From Robiginitalea biformata HTCC2501 (GTDB lineage Bacteria; Bacteroidota; Bacteroidia; Flavobacteriales; Flavobacteriaceae), in assembly GCF_000024125.1 (NCBI RefSeq), contig NC_013222.1, forward strand, positions 1,116,001 through 1,180,000: a stretch of DNA of 64,000 nt. The letters run 5' to 3'. Position 1 is the stretch's first letter, and each line of letters opens with the position of its first letter. Below the pieces are notes generated by a model that saw only the letters and a program-made list of their open reading frames with translations, ran no database searches and had not been told where the DNA came from. The translations under genes and the position numbers were made by a program. Of the stretch, positions 7,145-15,324 are shown in pieces.

Positions 7145-9382
7145 ATGAGAACAGCATGCATCGGGTTGCTGACCCTGTTGCTGGCATCCTGTAGCCAGGA
7201 ACCCGCCAACCCCGAAGTGGCCGCCTGGGAAGAACAGGCGTCACGCATTACCATCCACCGGGATGATTTCGGCGTCCCGCACGTTTACGGAAAAACGGAT
7301 GCGGACGCCGTCTTCGGAATGCTATACGCCCAATGCGAGGACGACTTCAACCGGGTGGAACGGAATTATATCTGGGCCATTGGAAGGCTCGCCGAGATAG
7401 AAGGGGAGGAAGCGCTCTACAGCGACCTGCGGGCCAGGATGTTTATGACCCGGGAAGAAGCGATTGCTGCCTACGAAAACAGTCCGCCCTGGTTACGCGA
7501 CCTTTGTGACGCCTTCGCGGACGGGGTGAATTACTACCTGCATACGCACCCGGAGGTAACCCCGAAACTCCTCACCCGCTTTGAGCCCTGGATGCCCATG
7601 TATTTCAGCGAGGGCTCTATTGGGGGCGATATCGAACGGGTGCGGACCGACCGGATTCGGGCCTGGTACGAAGAAGGGGCGGAATTTCCGGAGGCCGCTT
7701 TCCTGGAATCCGGGGAGCAGGAAGCCGCGGGGCAGGAGGTCCGGGAGCGGGAACCCGAATCGGAACCGCAGGGGTCTAACGGGATTGCCCTTTCCGGGGA
7801 ACTCACCGATTCGGGCCACGCGATGTTGCTGATCAATCCGCACACGTCCTTTTACTTCCGCGGCGAGGTACACATGGTTAGCGAAGAAGGCTTGAACGCT
7901 TACGGAGCAGTTACCTGGGGGCAGTTTTTCATCTACCAGGGATTTAACGAAAAGACGGGGTGGATGCATACCTCCACCTATACGGATGTACTCGACGAAT
8001 TCCGGGAAGTCGTCACCCGGGTGGGGGACAGCCTGTATTACCAGTACGGGGAGGAACTGCGCCCGGTGGAACAGCGGGAGGTGGCCCTTGCCTATCGTTC
8101 CGGGGACAGCCTTGCCCGGAGGACCTTCCTGGTTTACCGGACGCATCACGGCCCGCTGACGCACGTTGCCGAAGGCCGGCCCGTGGCCACGGCCATGATG
8201 TGGGATCCCGTGAATGCCCTGCAACAGTCCTTCATCCGAACAAAACAGGACGGGTATCAAGGGTTTCGCAAGATGATGGACATCCGGACAAACTCGTCGA
8301 ACAATACGGTGTATGCGGACGCAGACGGCAACATCGCTTATTTCCACGGGAATTTTATCCCAAGGCGCGACCCCCGGTTCAACTACCGGGAACCCGTGGA
8401 CGGCAGCGATCCGGCTACGGACTGGCAGGGGTTGCATACGGTGGATGAGAACATCCTGATCCGCAATCCCGCCAATGGCTGGATCCAGAATTGTAATTCC
8501 ACGCCCTTTACAGCGGCCCTGGAGTACAGCCCGAAACGGGAAGACTATCCGGGCTATATGTCCCGGGACGAGGAAAATTACCGGGGCATTCACGCCATCC
8601 AATTATTGAGGGGGCGGAAGGGGTATACGCTGGACAGCCTGATATCCCTGGCCTACGACCCGTACCTGCCCGCCTTTGAAGACCTCATCCCCGGGTTGGT
8701 GGCCGCTTATGAGGAACACGCCTCCGATTACCCGGATCTCGCGGGTCCCATCGGGACCTTACGGCAATGGGATTACCGGACTTCTGAAGCGTCTGTGGCT
8801 ATGACCCTGGGGCATTTCTACGGGGATTTGTACAGCTGGAAGGCCCGGCGCCCGGCGCACATTTCGGAGGGTGACTGGCAGGATATGAGCGGGATGGAAT
8901 TCGTGAAGTACCTCGGGGCGGACTCCCCGCCTGCGGAACGCCTGGAAGTTTTTCGGGAGGTGATCGAAAAGCTGGAGGGGGATTTTGGCACCTGGGAACT
9001 CCCCTGGGGAACGGTCAACCGGTACCAGCGCATTAACGGGGACGTCCGGCAGCCTTTCAACGACAGCCTGCCGAGTATCCCCATCGGGTTTGCCTCCGGG
9101 CGGTGGGGCGCCCTGGCCGCTTACGGGGCCCGGTACCACAACGATACCAAAAAAATCTACGGTACCCGCGGGAACAGTTTTGTCGCGGTGGTGGAATTCG
9201 GGGAGAAAGTCCGGGCAAAATCCATATTGGCCGGCGGACAGAGCGGCGATCCGGCCTCCCCGCATTTCGACGACCAGGCCGGGATGTACCGGCGGGCGGA
9301 ATTCAAGGAAGTTCCCTATTATCCGGAGGATGTGATTGAGCGGGCTGCGGAGACGTATCATCCCGGGCAACGGGGCGATTAG
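7145..9382 (+). CDS. Penicillin-acylase-family lipoprotein (Ntn hydrolase)
   Basis: This 745-residue precursor has a lipobox LLASC with C16 as the lipidated residue. It then shows an N-terminal acylase chain (DDFGVPHVYGKTDADAVFGMLYAQCEDDF), a linker, and the autocatalytic junction G-S211-N-G, where Ser211 would become the N-terminal nucleophile of the beta chain. NNTVYADADGNIAYFHGNFIPRR and WGTVNRYQRINGD are conserved beta-chain segments. The family cleaves amide bonds in penicillins, acyl-homoserine lactones and related acyl compounds, and quorum quenching is possible. The acidic linker before Ser211 (residues about 190-208) is probably excised. It appears to be a single gene. Confidence 0.88.
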   Translation: MRTACIGLLTLLLASCSQEPANPEVAAWEEQASRITIHRDDFGVPHVYGKTDADAVFGMLYAQCEDDFNRVERNYIWAIGRLAEIEGEEALYSDLRARMFMTREEAIAAYENSPPWLRDLCDAFADGVNYYLHTHPEVTPKLLTRFEPWMPMYFSEGSIGGDIERVRTDRIRAWYEEGAEFPEAAFLESGEQEAAGQEVREREPESEPQGSNGIALSGELTDSGHAMLLINPHTSFYFRGEVHMVSEEGLNAYGAVTWGQFFIYQGFNEKTGWMHTSTYTDVLDEFREVVTRVGDSLYYQYGEELRPVEQREVALAYRSGDSLARRTFLVYRTHHGPLTHVAEGRPVATAMMWDPVNALQQSFIRTKQDGYQGFRKMMDIRTNSSNNTVYADADGNIAYFHGNFIPRRDPRFNYREPVDGSDPATDWQGLHTVDENILIRNPANGWIQNCNSTPFTAALEYSPKREDYPGYMSRDEENYRGIHAIQLLRGRKGYTLDSLISLAYDPYLPAFEDLIPGLVAAYEEHASDYPDLAGPIGTLRQWDYRTSEASVAMTLGHFYGDLYSWKARRPAHISEGDWQDMSGMEFVKYLGADSPPAERLEVFREVIEKLEGDFGTWELPWGTVNRYQRINGDVRQPFNDSLPSIPIGFASGRWGALAAYGARYHNDTKKIYGTRGNSFVAVVEFGEKVRAKSILAGGQSGDPASPHFDDQAGMYRRAEFKEVPYYPEDVIERAAETYHPGQRGD

Positions 9383-9384
9383 GC

Positions 9385-10029
9385 TTATTCGTCTTTTACG
9401 AGGATCAGGCTTGCCTTGGAGCCCGTAGACAACAGCCACTTGTTGGAATAGATCAGCTGGCCCTTGTCGTCGTATACGTCTACCTGTGCGGTGTTCGGGC
9501 CGGTAGACCCCTGGTTGAGCGCCTCGAAGTCGATCCGGTTAAAGCCCTTATCCAGCTCCAGGTTGATCCCCTTGAATGTCCCGGTTAGCAGGATATTCGG
9601 CTCGGCCACCTCCCCGTCCACCAGGATGCGGACGCGGTCGCCGTCTACGAATTCGTGGTCCCGGCAAACGATGCCGACGAATTTTGACGAGGTTTTCACA
9701 TCCCCCAGGTACATGTCGCCGAAGTGTTTCCCGGAGCTGCCTTTTTCAGCTTCCCCGATTTTGGGTTTCAGTACCAGGTCGTGGCCGGCTTGCTTCAGGT
9801 CCCTGTCGGGCAGCATCCGGACCGGGTTCTTCCGATCGGAGAGGCCCAGGTCGATTTCCGGTTTTTTATCGAGGAGGTTCGGGGCCGGGAGGCCTTCGGG
9901 GCTCGCATTGACGTCCTTGTCCGGTTCGGCCGAAATATCCAGCCGCCGGGTTTGCGGGACATCCGTCTGGGCCAGGGCCCCGGTGGCGAAACATACCGCG
10001 AGTACGAAGAAGATCAAGAGGCTCCGCAT
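9385..10029 (-). CDS. Secreted protein of unknown function
   Basis: This 214-residue protein starts with a clear signal peptide (MRSLLIFFVLAVCFATGALAQ). A polar, Pro/Lys/Asp-rich low-complexity region follows to about residue 100. The C-terminal half looks like a single beta-rich domain (VRILVDGEVAEPNILLTGTFKGINLELDKGFNRIDFEALNQGSTGPNTAQVDVYDDKG), of the kind found in bacterial surface or carbohydrate-binding modules. I do not recognise a family. The start at 10029 is chosen at the signal peptide; an upstream in-frame start would add 10 residues. It is convergent with the acylase, with 2 bases between the stops. Confidence 0.75.
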   Translation of the reverse strand: MRSLLIFFVLAVCFATGALAQTDVPQTRRLDISAEPDKDVNASPEGLPAPNLLDKKPEIDLGLSDRKNPVRMLPDRDLKQAGHDLVLKPKIGEAEKGSSGKHFGDMYLGDVKTSSKFVGIVCRDHEFVDGDRVRILVDGEVAEPNILLTGTFKGINLELDKGFNRIDFEALNQGSTGPNTAQVDVYDDKGQLIYSNKWLLSTGSKASLILVKDE

Positions 10030-10116
10030 AGCTATAACTGCATAACGTAAAAGTAGCAAATACCTTGCCGGACCGGTATAAATTGCTGTTAAATTCGACA
10101 GGCGACCAGCCGGGGC

Positions 10117-11178
10117 TTACTTCCAGGCCTCTTTGAGGAAGCGGATGGCATTGCCGTGGAAGATGTTCGCCACATCGTCCCGGGTAAACCCTCGTTCCGT
10201 GAGCATGGGGACCAGTTGTTGCAGCCCCGCAATCGTATCCAGGTCTGCAGGCCCCTGTTCCTTTCCGAAACCCCCGTCCAGGTCCGTGCCCAGGGCGGCG
10301 TGTCGGGTATTTCCCGCCAGGTTGCACAGGTATTCCAGGTGATCTGCAACATGCCGGAGGCCCACATCGGTGTTCTGGGGGTTCGATTGGCCCTTCACCC
10401 AACCGGGCACGAGCATCCAGGCATCCAGGGCCGTGCCGATAACAGCCCCCCGTTCGAGCAGGGCGCGAAACTGGTCGTCCGCAAACTGGCGCTGGTCCGG
10501 GACGAGTTTCCTGGAATTCGAATGGCTCGCCCAAACGGGCCCCTGAAACATCTCAAGGGCCTCCCAGAACCCGTCATCGCTCAGGTGGGTAACGTCCAGG
10601 ATCATCCCGAGGCGATCCATCTCTGCCAGTAACTCCCGCCCGGCAGGCCCGAGCCCCCCTTCAGCGTGCGTTCCCCGGGCATAGGTGCCGGGGCCGTAAT
10701 GGGCCGGCCCCACAATCCGGAGTCCCATGTCGTAGGATCGTTGCAGGAGCCGGGGCTCCACGATGGAGTCGGCACCTTCCAGGCTGAGTACGTACCCGAT
10801 GGGCCCGCCGGAATCCTCTTGCCAGAGGCGTACGTGTTCGTCCAGGAGCTGCGCCGAGGTGATACATCGCAAGTGGCCCTGCCGCTCCATTTCGCGGTAC
10901 CAGGCGAGTTGCCCCTGGGTCTGGGCCCAGGCCTGGGCCGGGGAATGCCACCCCGGCAGCGGGTTTCCCGGTTTTACATGGCGCGCAATCAGCGTAGCCA
11001 CGCAAAGGCCCACAGATCCGCGAATCATTTCCGGGAAGCAGACGGTTCCTTTCCCGCGATCCGGTTTATCGTCCCAACCGGCTTCGCGCCGGCGGATTTC
11101 CGAAATGGGCCGCGTCAGGTCCCGGTTCCATTCCATGGCATTCATCGCCAGGTCCAGGTGGATATCGAATAGCAGCAT
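10117..11178 (-). CDS. Membrane-dipeptidase-family (M19) peptidase
   Basis: This 353-residue protein is a zinc dipeptidase of the renal-dipeptidase fold. Metal-site residues are visible: DIHLDL at the N terminus (H and D), LSLEGADS (bridging Glu), DVTHLSDDGFWEAL and WASHSNSRK (His ligands) and GTDLDGGFG. No signal peptide is seen, so it is probably cytoplasmic, like other bacterial homologues. M19 enzymes hydrolyse dipeptides and tolerate D-residues at the C-terminal position. That fits the gene before it, a D-amino-acid PLP enzyme, from which it is separated by 2 bases. Confidence 0.9.
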   Translation of the reverse strand: MLLFDIHLDLAMNAMEWNRDLTRPISEIRRREAGWDDKPDRGKGTVCFPEMIRGSVGLCVATLIARHVKPGNPLPGWHSPAQAWAQTQGQLAWYREMERQGHLRCITSAQLLDEHVRLWQEDSGGPIGYVLSLEGADSIVEPRLLQRSYDMGLRIVGPAHYGPGTYARGTHAEGGLGPAGRELLAEMDRLGMILDVTHLSDDGFWEALEMFQGPVWASHSNSRKLVPDQRQFADDQFRALLERGAVIGTALDAWMLVPGWVKGQSNPQNTDVGLRHVADHLEYLCNLAGNTRHAALGTDLDGGFGKEQGPADLDTIAGLQQLVPMLTERGFTRDDVANIFHGNAIRFLKEAWK

Positions 11179-11180
11179 GG

Positions 11181-12314
11181 TTATATTTTAATTTTGTAGT
11201 CCCGGGCAGCAACTTTCCAGGCCTTCCGCACCTGCCGGTCTTCCACCACCAGCAGTTCCGGGTATTTGGCTACAGTCGGGCAGATGTGCATCGGAAACCC
11301 GTAAAGGACCTGTCCGATCTCCGGCACAGCGCCTTCCCCGCAATCCAGGACCAGGTGTTCCTCGCTCTGGCCCACCTGTCGGCATCCGGGCAGTTCGGGC
11401 AATGCGACACGGGGAAAGTCCATTTCCGGGGCGATGGCTTTGTGGCCCAGATCCAGGCAGGCTATACCCGGCCGGGGGTGGCTCACCACCCGGGTGAGCA
11501 ATACGGCCGCTATCTCAAAGGGCATGTCCGGAAAGAGGCTTTGGTAACGGGCGTCCCAGAGCAATGTAGTGCCCGGGCTGAGTTCCACGCCTTCCCGGGA
11601 GGCGTGCATTGGGAAGCTCGGCGAGCCTCCCGCAATGATTGCCGGCACGTCCAACCCTTCGGAAACCAACTGGTCCCGCAGTTTGGCGACCCCTTCAAAT
11701 GCCTTGTCCGCGGCCGCCTGTCGCTCGCTGGTATCGGTCTGGCGGTTGTGGCCGTCGTAGGCGTGCAACCCGCAGGCTTCCAGGTGGGGGTGGGCGGCGA
11801 TTTTTCGGTACAGGGCCGCAGCCGCCGCTCCCGGAACAATCCCCGTGCGGTCCATTCCCGTATTCAGGTCCAGGTAAAGGCGGATTTGCGCATTGTGGGA
11901 GGTGGCCAGTTCCCCCAATGCTTTCAGGGTTTCCTCGTGGTCCACGAGGGCTGCAAACCGCACCCCGGGGTAGGCCGCCTGCAAGCGTAATAATCGTTCC
12001 TGGTCCGGGCCGACGGGTTGATAAGCCAGCAGGATATCCCCGGCCCCGAGGCTGCCGAGCAATTCCGCTTCGGCAATGGTTGCGCATTTAAACCGGTCGA
12101 TACCCCGCCCCCTTTGCATTTGGATGATTTCGGCCGTCTTGTGCGTTTTAATATGGGGCCTGAGGCGGTCGGGGCTCCCCGCGATTCGGATCATCGCGTC
12201 GATGTTCCTGCGGATACGCTCGGGATACACCAACAGGGCCGGGGAGGGGACTTCCCGGGCGTTTTGGATTTCGTACCAGGCGGGAGCTGCTGAGCCTGCG
12301 GAGTTTGCTGCCAT
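11181..12314 (-). CDS. Fold-type III PLP enzyme, D-threonine aldolase / D-serine dehydratase family
   Basis: This 377-residue protein has an alanine-racemase-like barrel. The PLP lysine lies in PHIKTHK (K56) and a C-terminal metal motif is H343-I-C345-P-T-V. The family splits into D-threonine aldolases and D-serine dehydratases. The H-x-C pair resembles the zinc ligands I recall for eukaryotic-type D-serine dehydratase, whereas the aldolases have H-C-D. RidA is encoded directly upstream and hydrolyses the enamine that a dehydratase makes, so dehydratase activity is the better guess. I start at the ATG 12314; a TTG at 12335 would add seven residues copied by a 21-bp repeat. Confidence 0.82.
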   Translation of the reverse strand: MAANSAGSAAPAWYEIQNAREVPSPALLVYPERIRRNIDAMIRIAGSPDRLRPHIKTHKTAEIIQMQRGRGIDRFKCATIAEAELLGSLGAGDILLAYQPVGPDQERLLRLQAAYPGVRFAALVDHEETLKALGELATSHNAQIRLYLDLNTGMDRTGIVPGAAAAALYRKIAAHPHLEACGLHAYDGHNRQTDTSERQAAADKAFEGVAKLRDQLVSEGLDVPAIIAGGSPSFPMHASREGVELSPGTTLLWDARYQSLFPDMPFEIAAVLLTRVVSHPRPGIACLDLGHKAIAPEMDFPRVALPELPGCRQVGQSEEHLVLDCGEGAVPEIGQVLYGFPMHICPTVAKYPELLVVEDRQVRKAWKVAARDYKIKI

Positions 12315-12348
12315 ATCTGCGGAGTTTGCTGCCAAATCAGCGGAGTTT
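12298..12348. repeat. 21-bp tandem repeat at the RidA/PLP-enzyme junction
   Basis: A 21-bp unit beginning GCGGAGTTTGCTGCC occurs at 12298-12318 and 12319-12339, with a 9-bp partial copy at 12340-12348. It covers the last codons and stop of ridA and the first codons of the PLP enzyme. Its reading on the minus strand encodes repeated AANSA residues. It looks like a recent slippage duplication. Confidence 0.8.
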
Positions 12349-12801
12349 AAACACAGCTTCCACTTCCACCGGGATGTTTCCCGGGAGCATCATCCCCACG
12401 GCGCTTCGGACCCCCACGCCTTTGTCCGGCCCGAAGACCTCCTGCATCAGTTCGCTGAACCCGTTGATTACCAGGGGGTGGTCCGGGAATTCGGGCGTGG
12501 CATTGACCATCCCGAGGGTCTTCACCAACCGGTCGATGCGGTCTACCGACCCAAAATGGGTCCGGATGGTGGAGAGCATGGTCAGGCCCACCTGCCGGGC
12601 GGCGGCCTTAGCCTGGCTGAGGTCCAGGTCGTCTCCCGCCCGGCCGCGCATCAGCGAGCCGTCTTTCTGCATGGGCCCCTGCCCGGATACGTAGAGGAAG
12701 CCGTCCAGTTCAAGGACGGGCTTATACAACCCGGCCGGGGGCGGGGCGGGGGGGAGTTCATTTTCAAGGGACTTGAGGACTTCTGCAGGGTTAGGATTCA
12801 T
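12337..12801 (-). CDS. RidA-family enamine/imine deaminase
   Basis: This 154-residue protein has YVSGQGPMQKDG, the family core, and a C-terminal GVRSAVGMMLPGNIPVEVEAVFKL. The Arg in that segment corresponds to the substrate carboxylate-binding Arg of active RidA. RidA proteins hydrolyse 2-aminoacrylate and related enamines released by PLP-dependent dehydratases. The position between a permease and a fold-type III PLP enzyme fits that job. The 3' end lies in the 21-bp tandem repeat shared with the next gene. Confidence 0.9.
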   Translation of the reverse strand: MNPNPAEVLKSLENELPPAPPPAGLYKPVLELDGFLYVSGQGPMQKDGSLMRGRAGDDLDLSQAKAAARQVGLTMLSTIRTHFGSVDRIDRLVKTLGMVNATPEFPDHPLVINGFSELMQEVFGPDKGVGVRSAVGMMLPGNIPVEVEAVFKLR

Positions 12802-12830
12802 CGAGGTAGTATTTTTGATTGTTTGGATGA

Positions 12831-14147
12831 CTATAAAATGGCATTCAGCACCAGCACGCCAAGAAGGCCCATGATACCGACGGTGGTTTCCATCACCGTC
12901 CAGGTGCGCAGCGTGTCGTTGACGGACAGGTTGAAATATTCCTTAAACAGCCAGAAACCGCTGTCGTTGACATGGGAAAGCATCAGGCTCCCCGAGCCGA
13001 TGGCGAGGACCATCAGTTCCGGGGAAACACCGCTCCCCTGAAGCAGCGGCATGGCGATCCCCGCAGCTGTGAGCCCGGCTACCGTTGCCGAACCCACGCA
13101 TACACGGATGACCGTGGCGATCCCCCAGGCGAGGATCAGCGGGGAAATGGTGGTGTCCTTGAGCATCTCCGCGATGTAATCGCTTACCCCGCTGTCCACG
13201 AGGACTTCTTTCAGCGCCCCGGCCCCGGCGATGACCAGGGTCACCATCGTAATGCCCGTGACGCCTTCGGCCGCAGTCCCCATCACCTCCTTCATGCTTT
13301 TGCCCCGGGCGAGCCCCAGGGTGTAAATCGCAACGAGGACGGCCAGCAACATGGCGATTACCGGGTTCCCGGCAAACTGCAGGATTTTCAATAGCACATG
13401 CCCTTCCGGGAGCACGTATTCCGCCAGGGTGGCAACCGCGATCAGGAGGACCGGCAGGAGGGCCGTGAAGATACTCACCCCCATCCCGGGCATCTGGTCC
13501 TCCTCCAGGATCTCCGGGTTGACGAATTCCTTCATCGGGGAGGCCGGGATATTCTTAAACGTACGGGAAAGCAGCGGGCCGGCCACGACGATTGCGGGGA
13601 TGGCGACGATTATACCGTACAGGAGCGTCTTCCCGAAATCGGCCCCGAACATCCCGACAATGGCGGTGGGGGCGGGGTGGGGTGGCAGGTAGCCGTGGGT
13701 AACCGAAAGGGACGCCAGCATGGGAATCCCCACGTAGAGCAGGGGCAGGCGCGTGGATGCCGCCACGGTAAACACCAGGGGGACCAGGATCACGAAGCCC
13801 ACCGAATAAAACATGGGGATTCCCACGATAAAACCGGTCAGGACCACGGCCCACTGGATATACCTGCGGCCGAATTTTGCAATCAGGGCCGAGGTGATTC
13901 GCTGGGCGGCACCGCTGTCTGCCACCAGCTTGCCGAGCATGGCGCCAAACCCGAGTATCAGGATCAGAAAACCCAGGGTGTTGCCAATTCCGTTCTGGAT
14001 GGCGGTGATGACACCGTCCACGGACATACCCTGTCCGAATCCGACGAGCAGGCAGACGATGATAAATGCAATAAAGGCGTTGAGTTTGAGGCGGGCCACC
14101 AGCAGGAATAGCAGGAGAATGCCGCCGAATACAATGAGTAAGGGCAT
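12831..14147 (-). CDS. GntP-family H+ symporter (gluconate permease type)
   Basis: This 438-residue membrane protein has about 12 transmembrane segments. Family marks include LGFGAMLGKLVADSGAAQRI, GIPMFYSVGFVILVPL, LPPHPAPTAIVGMFGADFGKTLLYG and the C-terminal HVNDSGFWLFKEYFNLS. GntP proteins import sugar acids, and some import D-serine (DsdX). Because it heads an operon with RidA, a D-amino-acid PLP enzyme and a dipeptidase, a D-amino-acid-like substrate is more likely than gluconate; that is inference. A near-match to the -7 element (TATCTTTA on the minus strand) lies at 14177-14184. Confidence 0.88.
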   Translation of the reverse strand: MPLLIVFGGILLLFLLVARLKLNAFIAFIIVCLLVGFGQGMSVDGVITAIQNGIGNTLGFLILILGFGAMLGKLVADSGAAQRITSALIAKFGRRYIQWAVVLTGFIVGIPMFYSVGFVILVPLVFTVAASTRLPLLYVGIPMLASLSVTHGYLPPHPAPTAIVGMFGADFGKTLLYGIIVAIPAIVVAGPLLSRTFKNIPASPMKEFVNPEILEEDQMPGMGVSIFTALLPVLLIAVATLAEYVLPEGHVLLKILQFAGNPVIAMLLAVLVAIYTLGLARGKSMKEVMGTAAEGVTGITMVTLVIAGAGALKEVLVDSGVSDYIAEMLKDTTISPLILAWGIATVIRVCVGSATVAGLTAAGIAMPLLQGSGVSPELMVLAIGSGSLMLSHVNDSGFWLFKEYFNLSVNDTLRTWTVMETTVGIMGLLGVLVLNAIL

Positions 14148-14194
14148 GTAGGAGGTTACTGGTTGTTTAGCATCGCTAAAGATAGCATTTTCCG

Positions 14195-15307
14195 CTAACC
14201 GTCCCCATCGGGTTTGCCCCCTCTGTCATCACTGCCATTCCCGGAATCCTGGCGGATTTCCTGGCCGATGATATCGGAGGCAGTCTGCAGGTCTTCTTCG
14301 CTGGCCGGTTCCGGGGACTGATCCCCGGCTCCCTCCGGAAAGTAGTCCAGGTGTATATATACCGGGAAATGGTCCGAGCCAATGTCCGGCATCACCTCCA
14401 AATCCCTCAGGCGGAATTCCCTGTGGGCAAAAATGTGGTCCAGGGGCCACCTAAGGATCCAATTTTGTGCGTGGTAGGTATTGAAAAATCCCCGGCCTTT
14501 CCTGGGGTCCAGGAGCCGGCCCACCCGCTGGAACAGGCCGGTGCTCTCCGACCAGGCCACGTCATTGAAATCTCCCAGCACGATTGCCGGGTAATCACTT
14601 TGACGGGTCAGGCGGGCCGTTCGCATCAGTTCGGCATCCCGGTCCGTGGACATGGGGTTGTGCTGGGGCATGGGGGGTGTGGGGTGGATGCAGTGTAGCT
14701 GCAGCGTATCCCCGGAAGGGAGTTTGATACGGGTGTGGATGGACGGGATACTGTCGTCTACCATAAAACGCACCTCCGGCTCGATCAAGGGAAATTTTGA
14801 ATAAAGCAGCATCCCATATGTATTCTCCAGGGGGATTTCCTCCTTATAGGAAAATCGCTTGCCCGTTACGGGTGCCAGGGCGTCCCGCCAGCGGGCGTTT
14901 GCCTCGGTCAGCAATAGCAGGTCCGGGTTGTACGCCTTGATTTGCGCGGCCAGCAGGCTGTCTGTTTTGTTCGATTGGAGGACGTTTGCAGTGACCATGC
15001 GGATACCCGGGGCGGATTTTGTTTGGGCCGCGAGTATCTCCATATCCGCCAGGGGCGTAAACGGGTAAATTCGCGACACCTGAAATGTAAGGCACCCTGC
15101 AAGGATGGCTATAAACGCGTAATCCCTGGGCTCCCGCAACTCGAATTTCCAGAAAAAAGCGAGTATGGCCAGCAGGGTCAGGGCAGTGAGTTGGAGGTGC
15201 GGGAAATCGAACATGCGGATCCACCAGTAGTCTGCCGCGATGAGCGGCAGGAGCGAGAGGAGTACCGCGAGGCATCCGAATAATTGCAGTCCTTTTTTAA
15301 GGTCCAT
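14195..15307 (-). CDS. Membrane-anchored endonuclease/exonuclease/phosphatase-family protein
   Basis: This 370-residue protein has about three N-terminal hydrophobic segments (residues 8-28, 36-55, 62-80), then an EEP domain. Catalytic-site motifs are VTANVLQSN, LLLTEANARW (Glu for metal), HCIHPTPPMP, LGDFNDVAWS and GSDHFPVYIHL (catalytic Asp-His). The fold covers nucleases, sphingomyelinases and phosphoinositide phosphatases; the substrate here is unknown. The catalytic part should face the periplasm. A charged tail rich in D, E and S follows. It starts 17 bases behind the giant lipoprotein gene and is probably co-transcribed with it. Confidence 0.85.
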   Translation of the reverse strand: MDLKKGLQLFGCLAVLLSLLPLIAADYWWIRMFDFPHLQLTALTLLAILAFFWKFELREPRDYAFIAILAGCLTFQVSRIYPFTPLADMEILAAQTKSAPGIRMVTANVLQSNKTDSLLAAQIKAYNPDLLLLTEANARWRDALAPVTGKRFSYKEEIPLENTYGMLLYSKFPLIEPEVRFMVDDSIPSIHTRIKLPSGDTLQLHCIHPTPPMPQHNPMSTDRDAELMRTARLTRQSDYPAIVLGDFNDVAWSESTGLFQRVGRLLDPRKGRGFFNTYHAQNWILRWPLDHIFAHREFRLRDLEVMPDIGSDHFPVYIHLDYFPEGAGDQSPEPASEEDLQTASDIIGQEIRQDSGNGSDDRGGKPDGDG

Positions 15308-15324
15308 GGGCGGCCGTCAATGCG

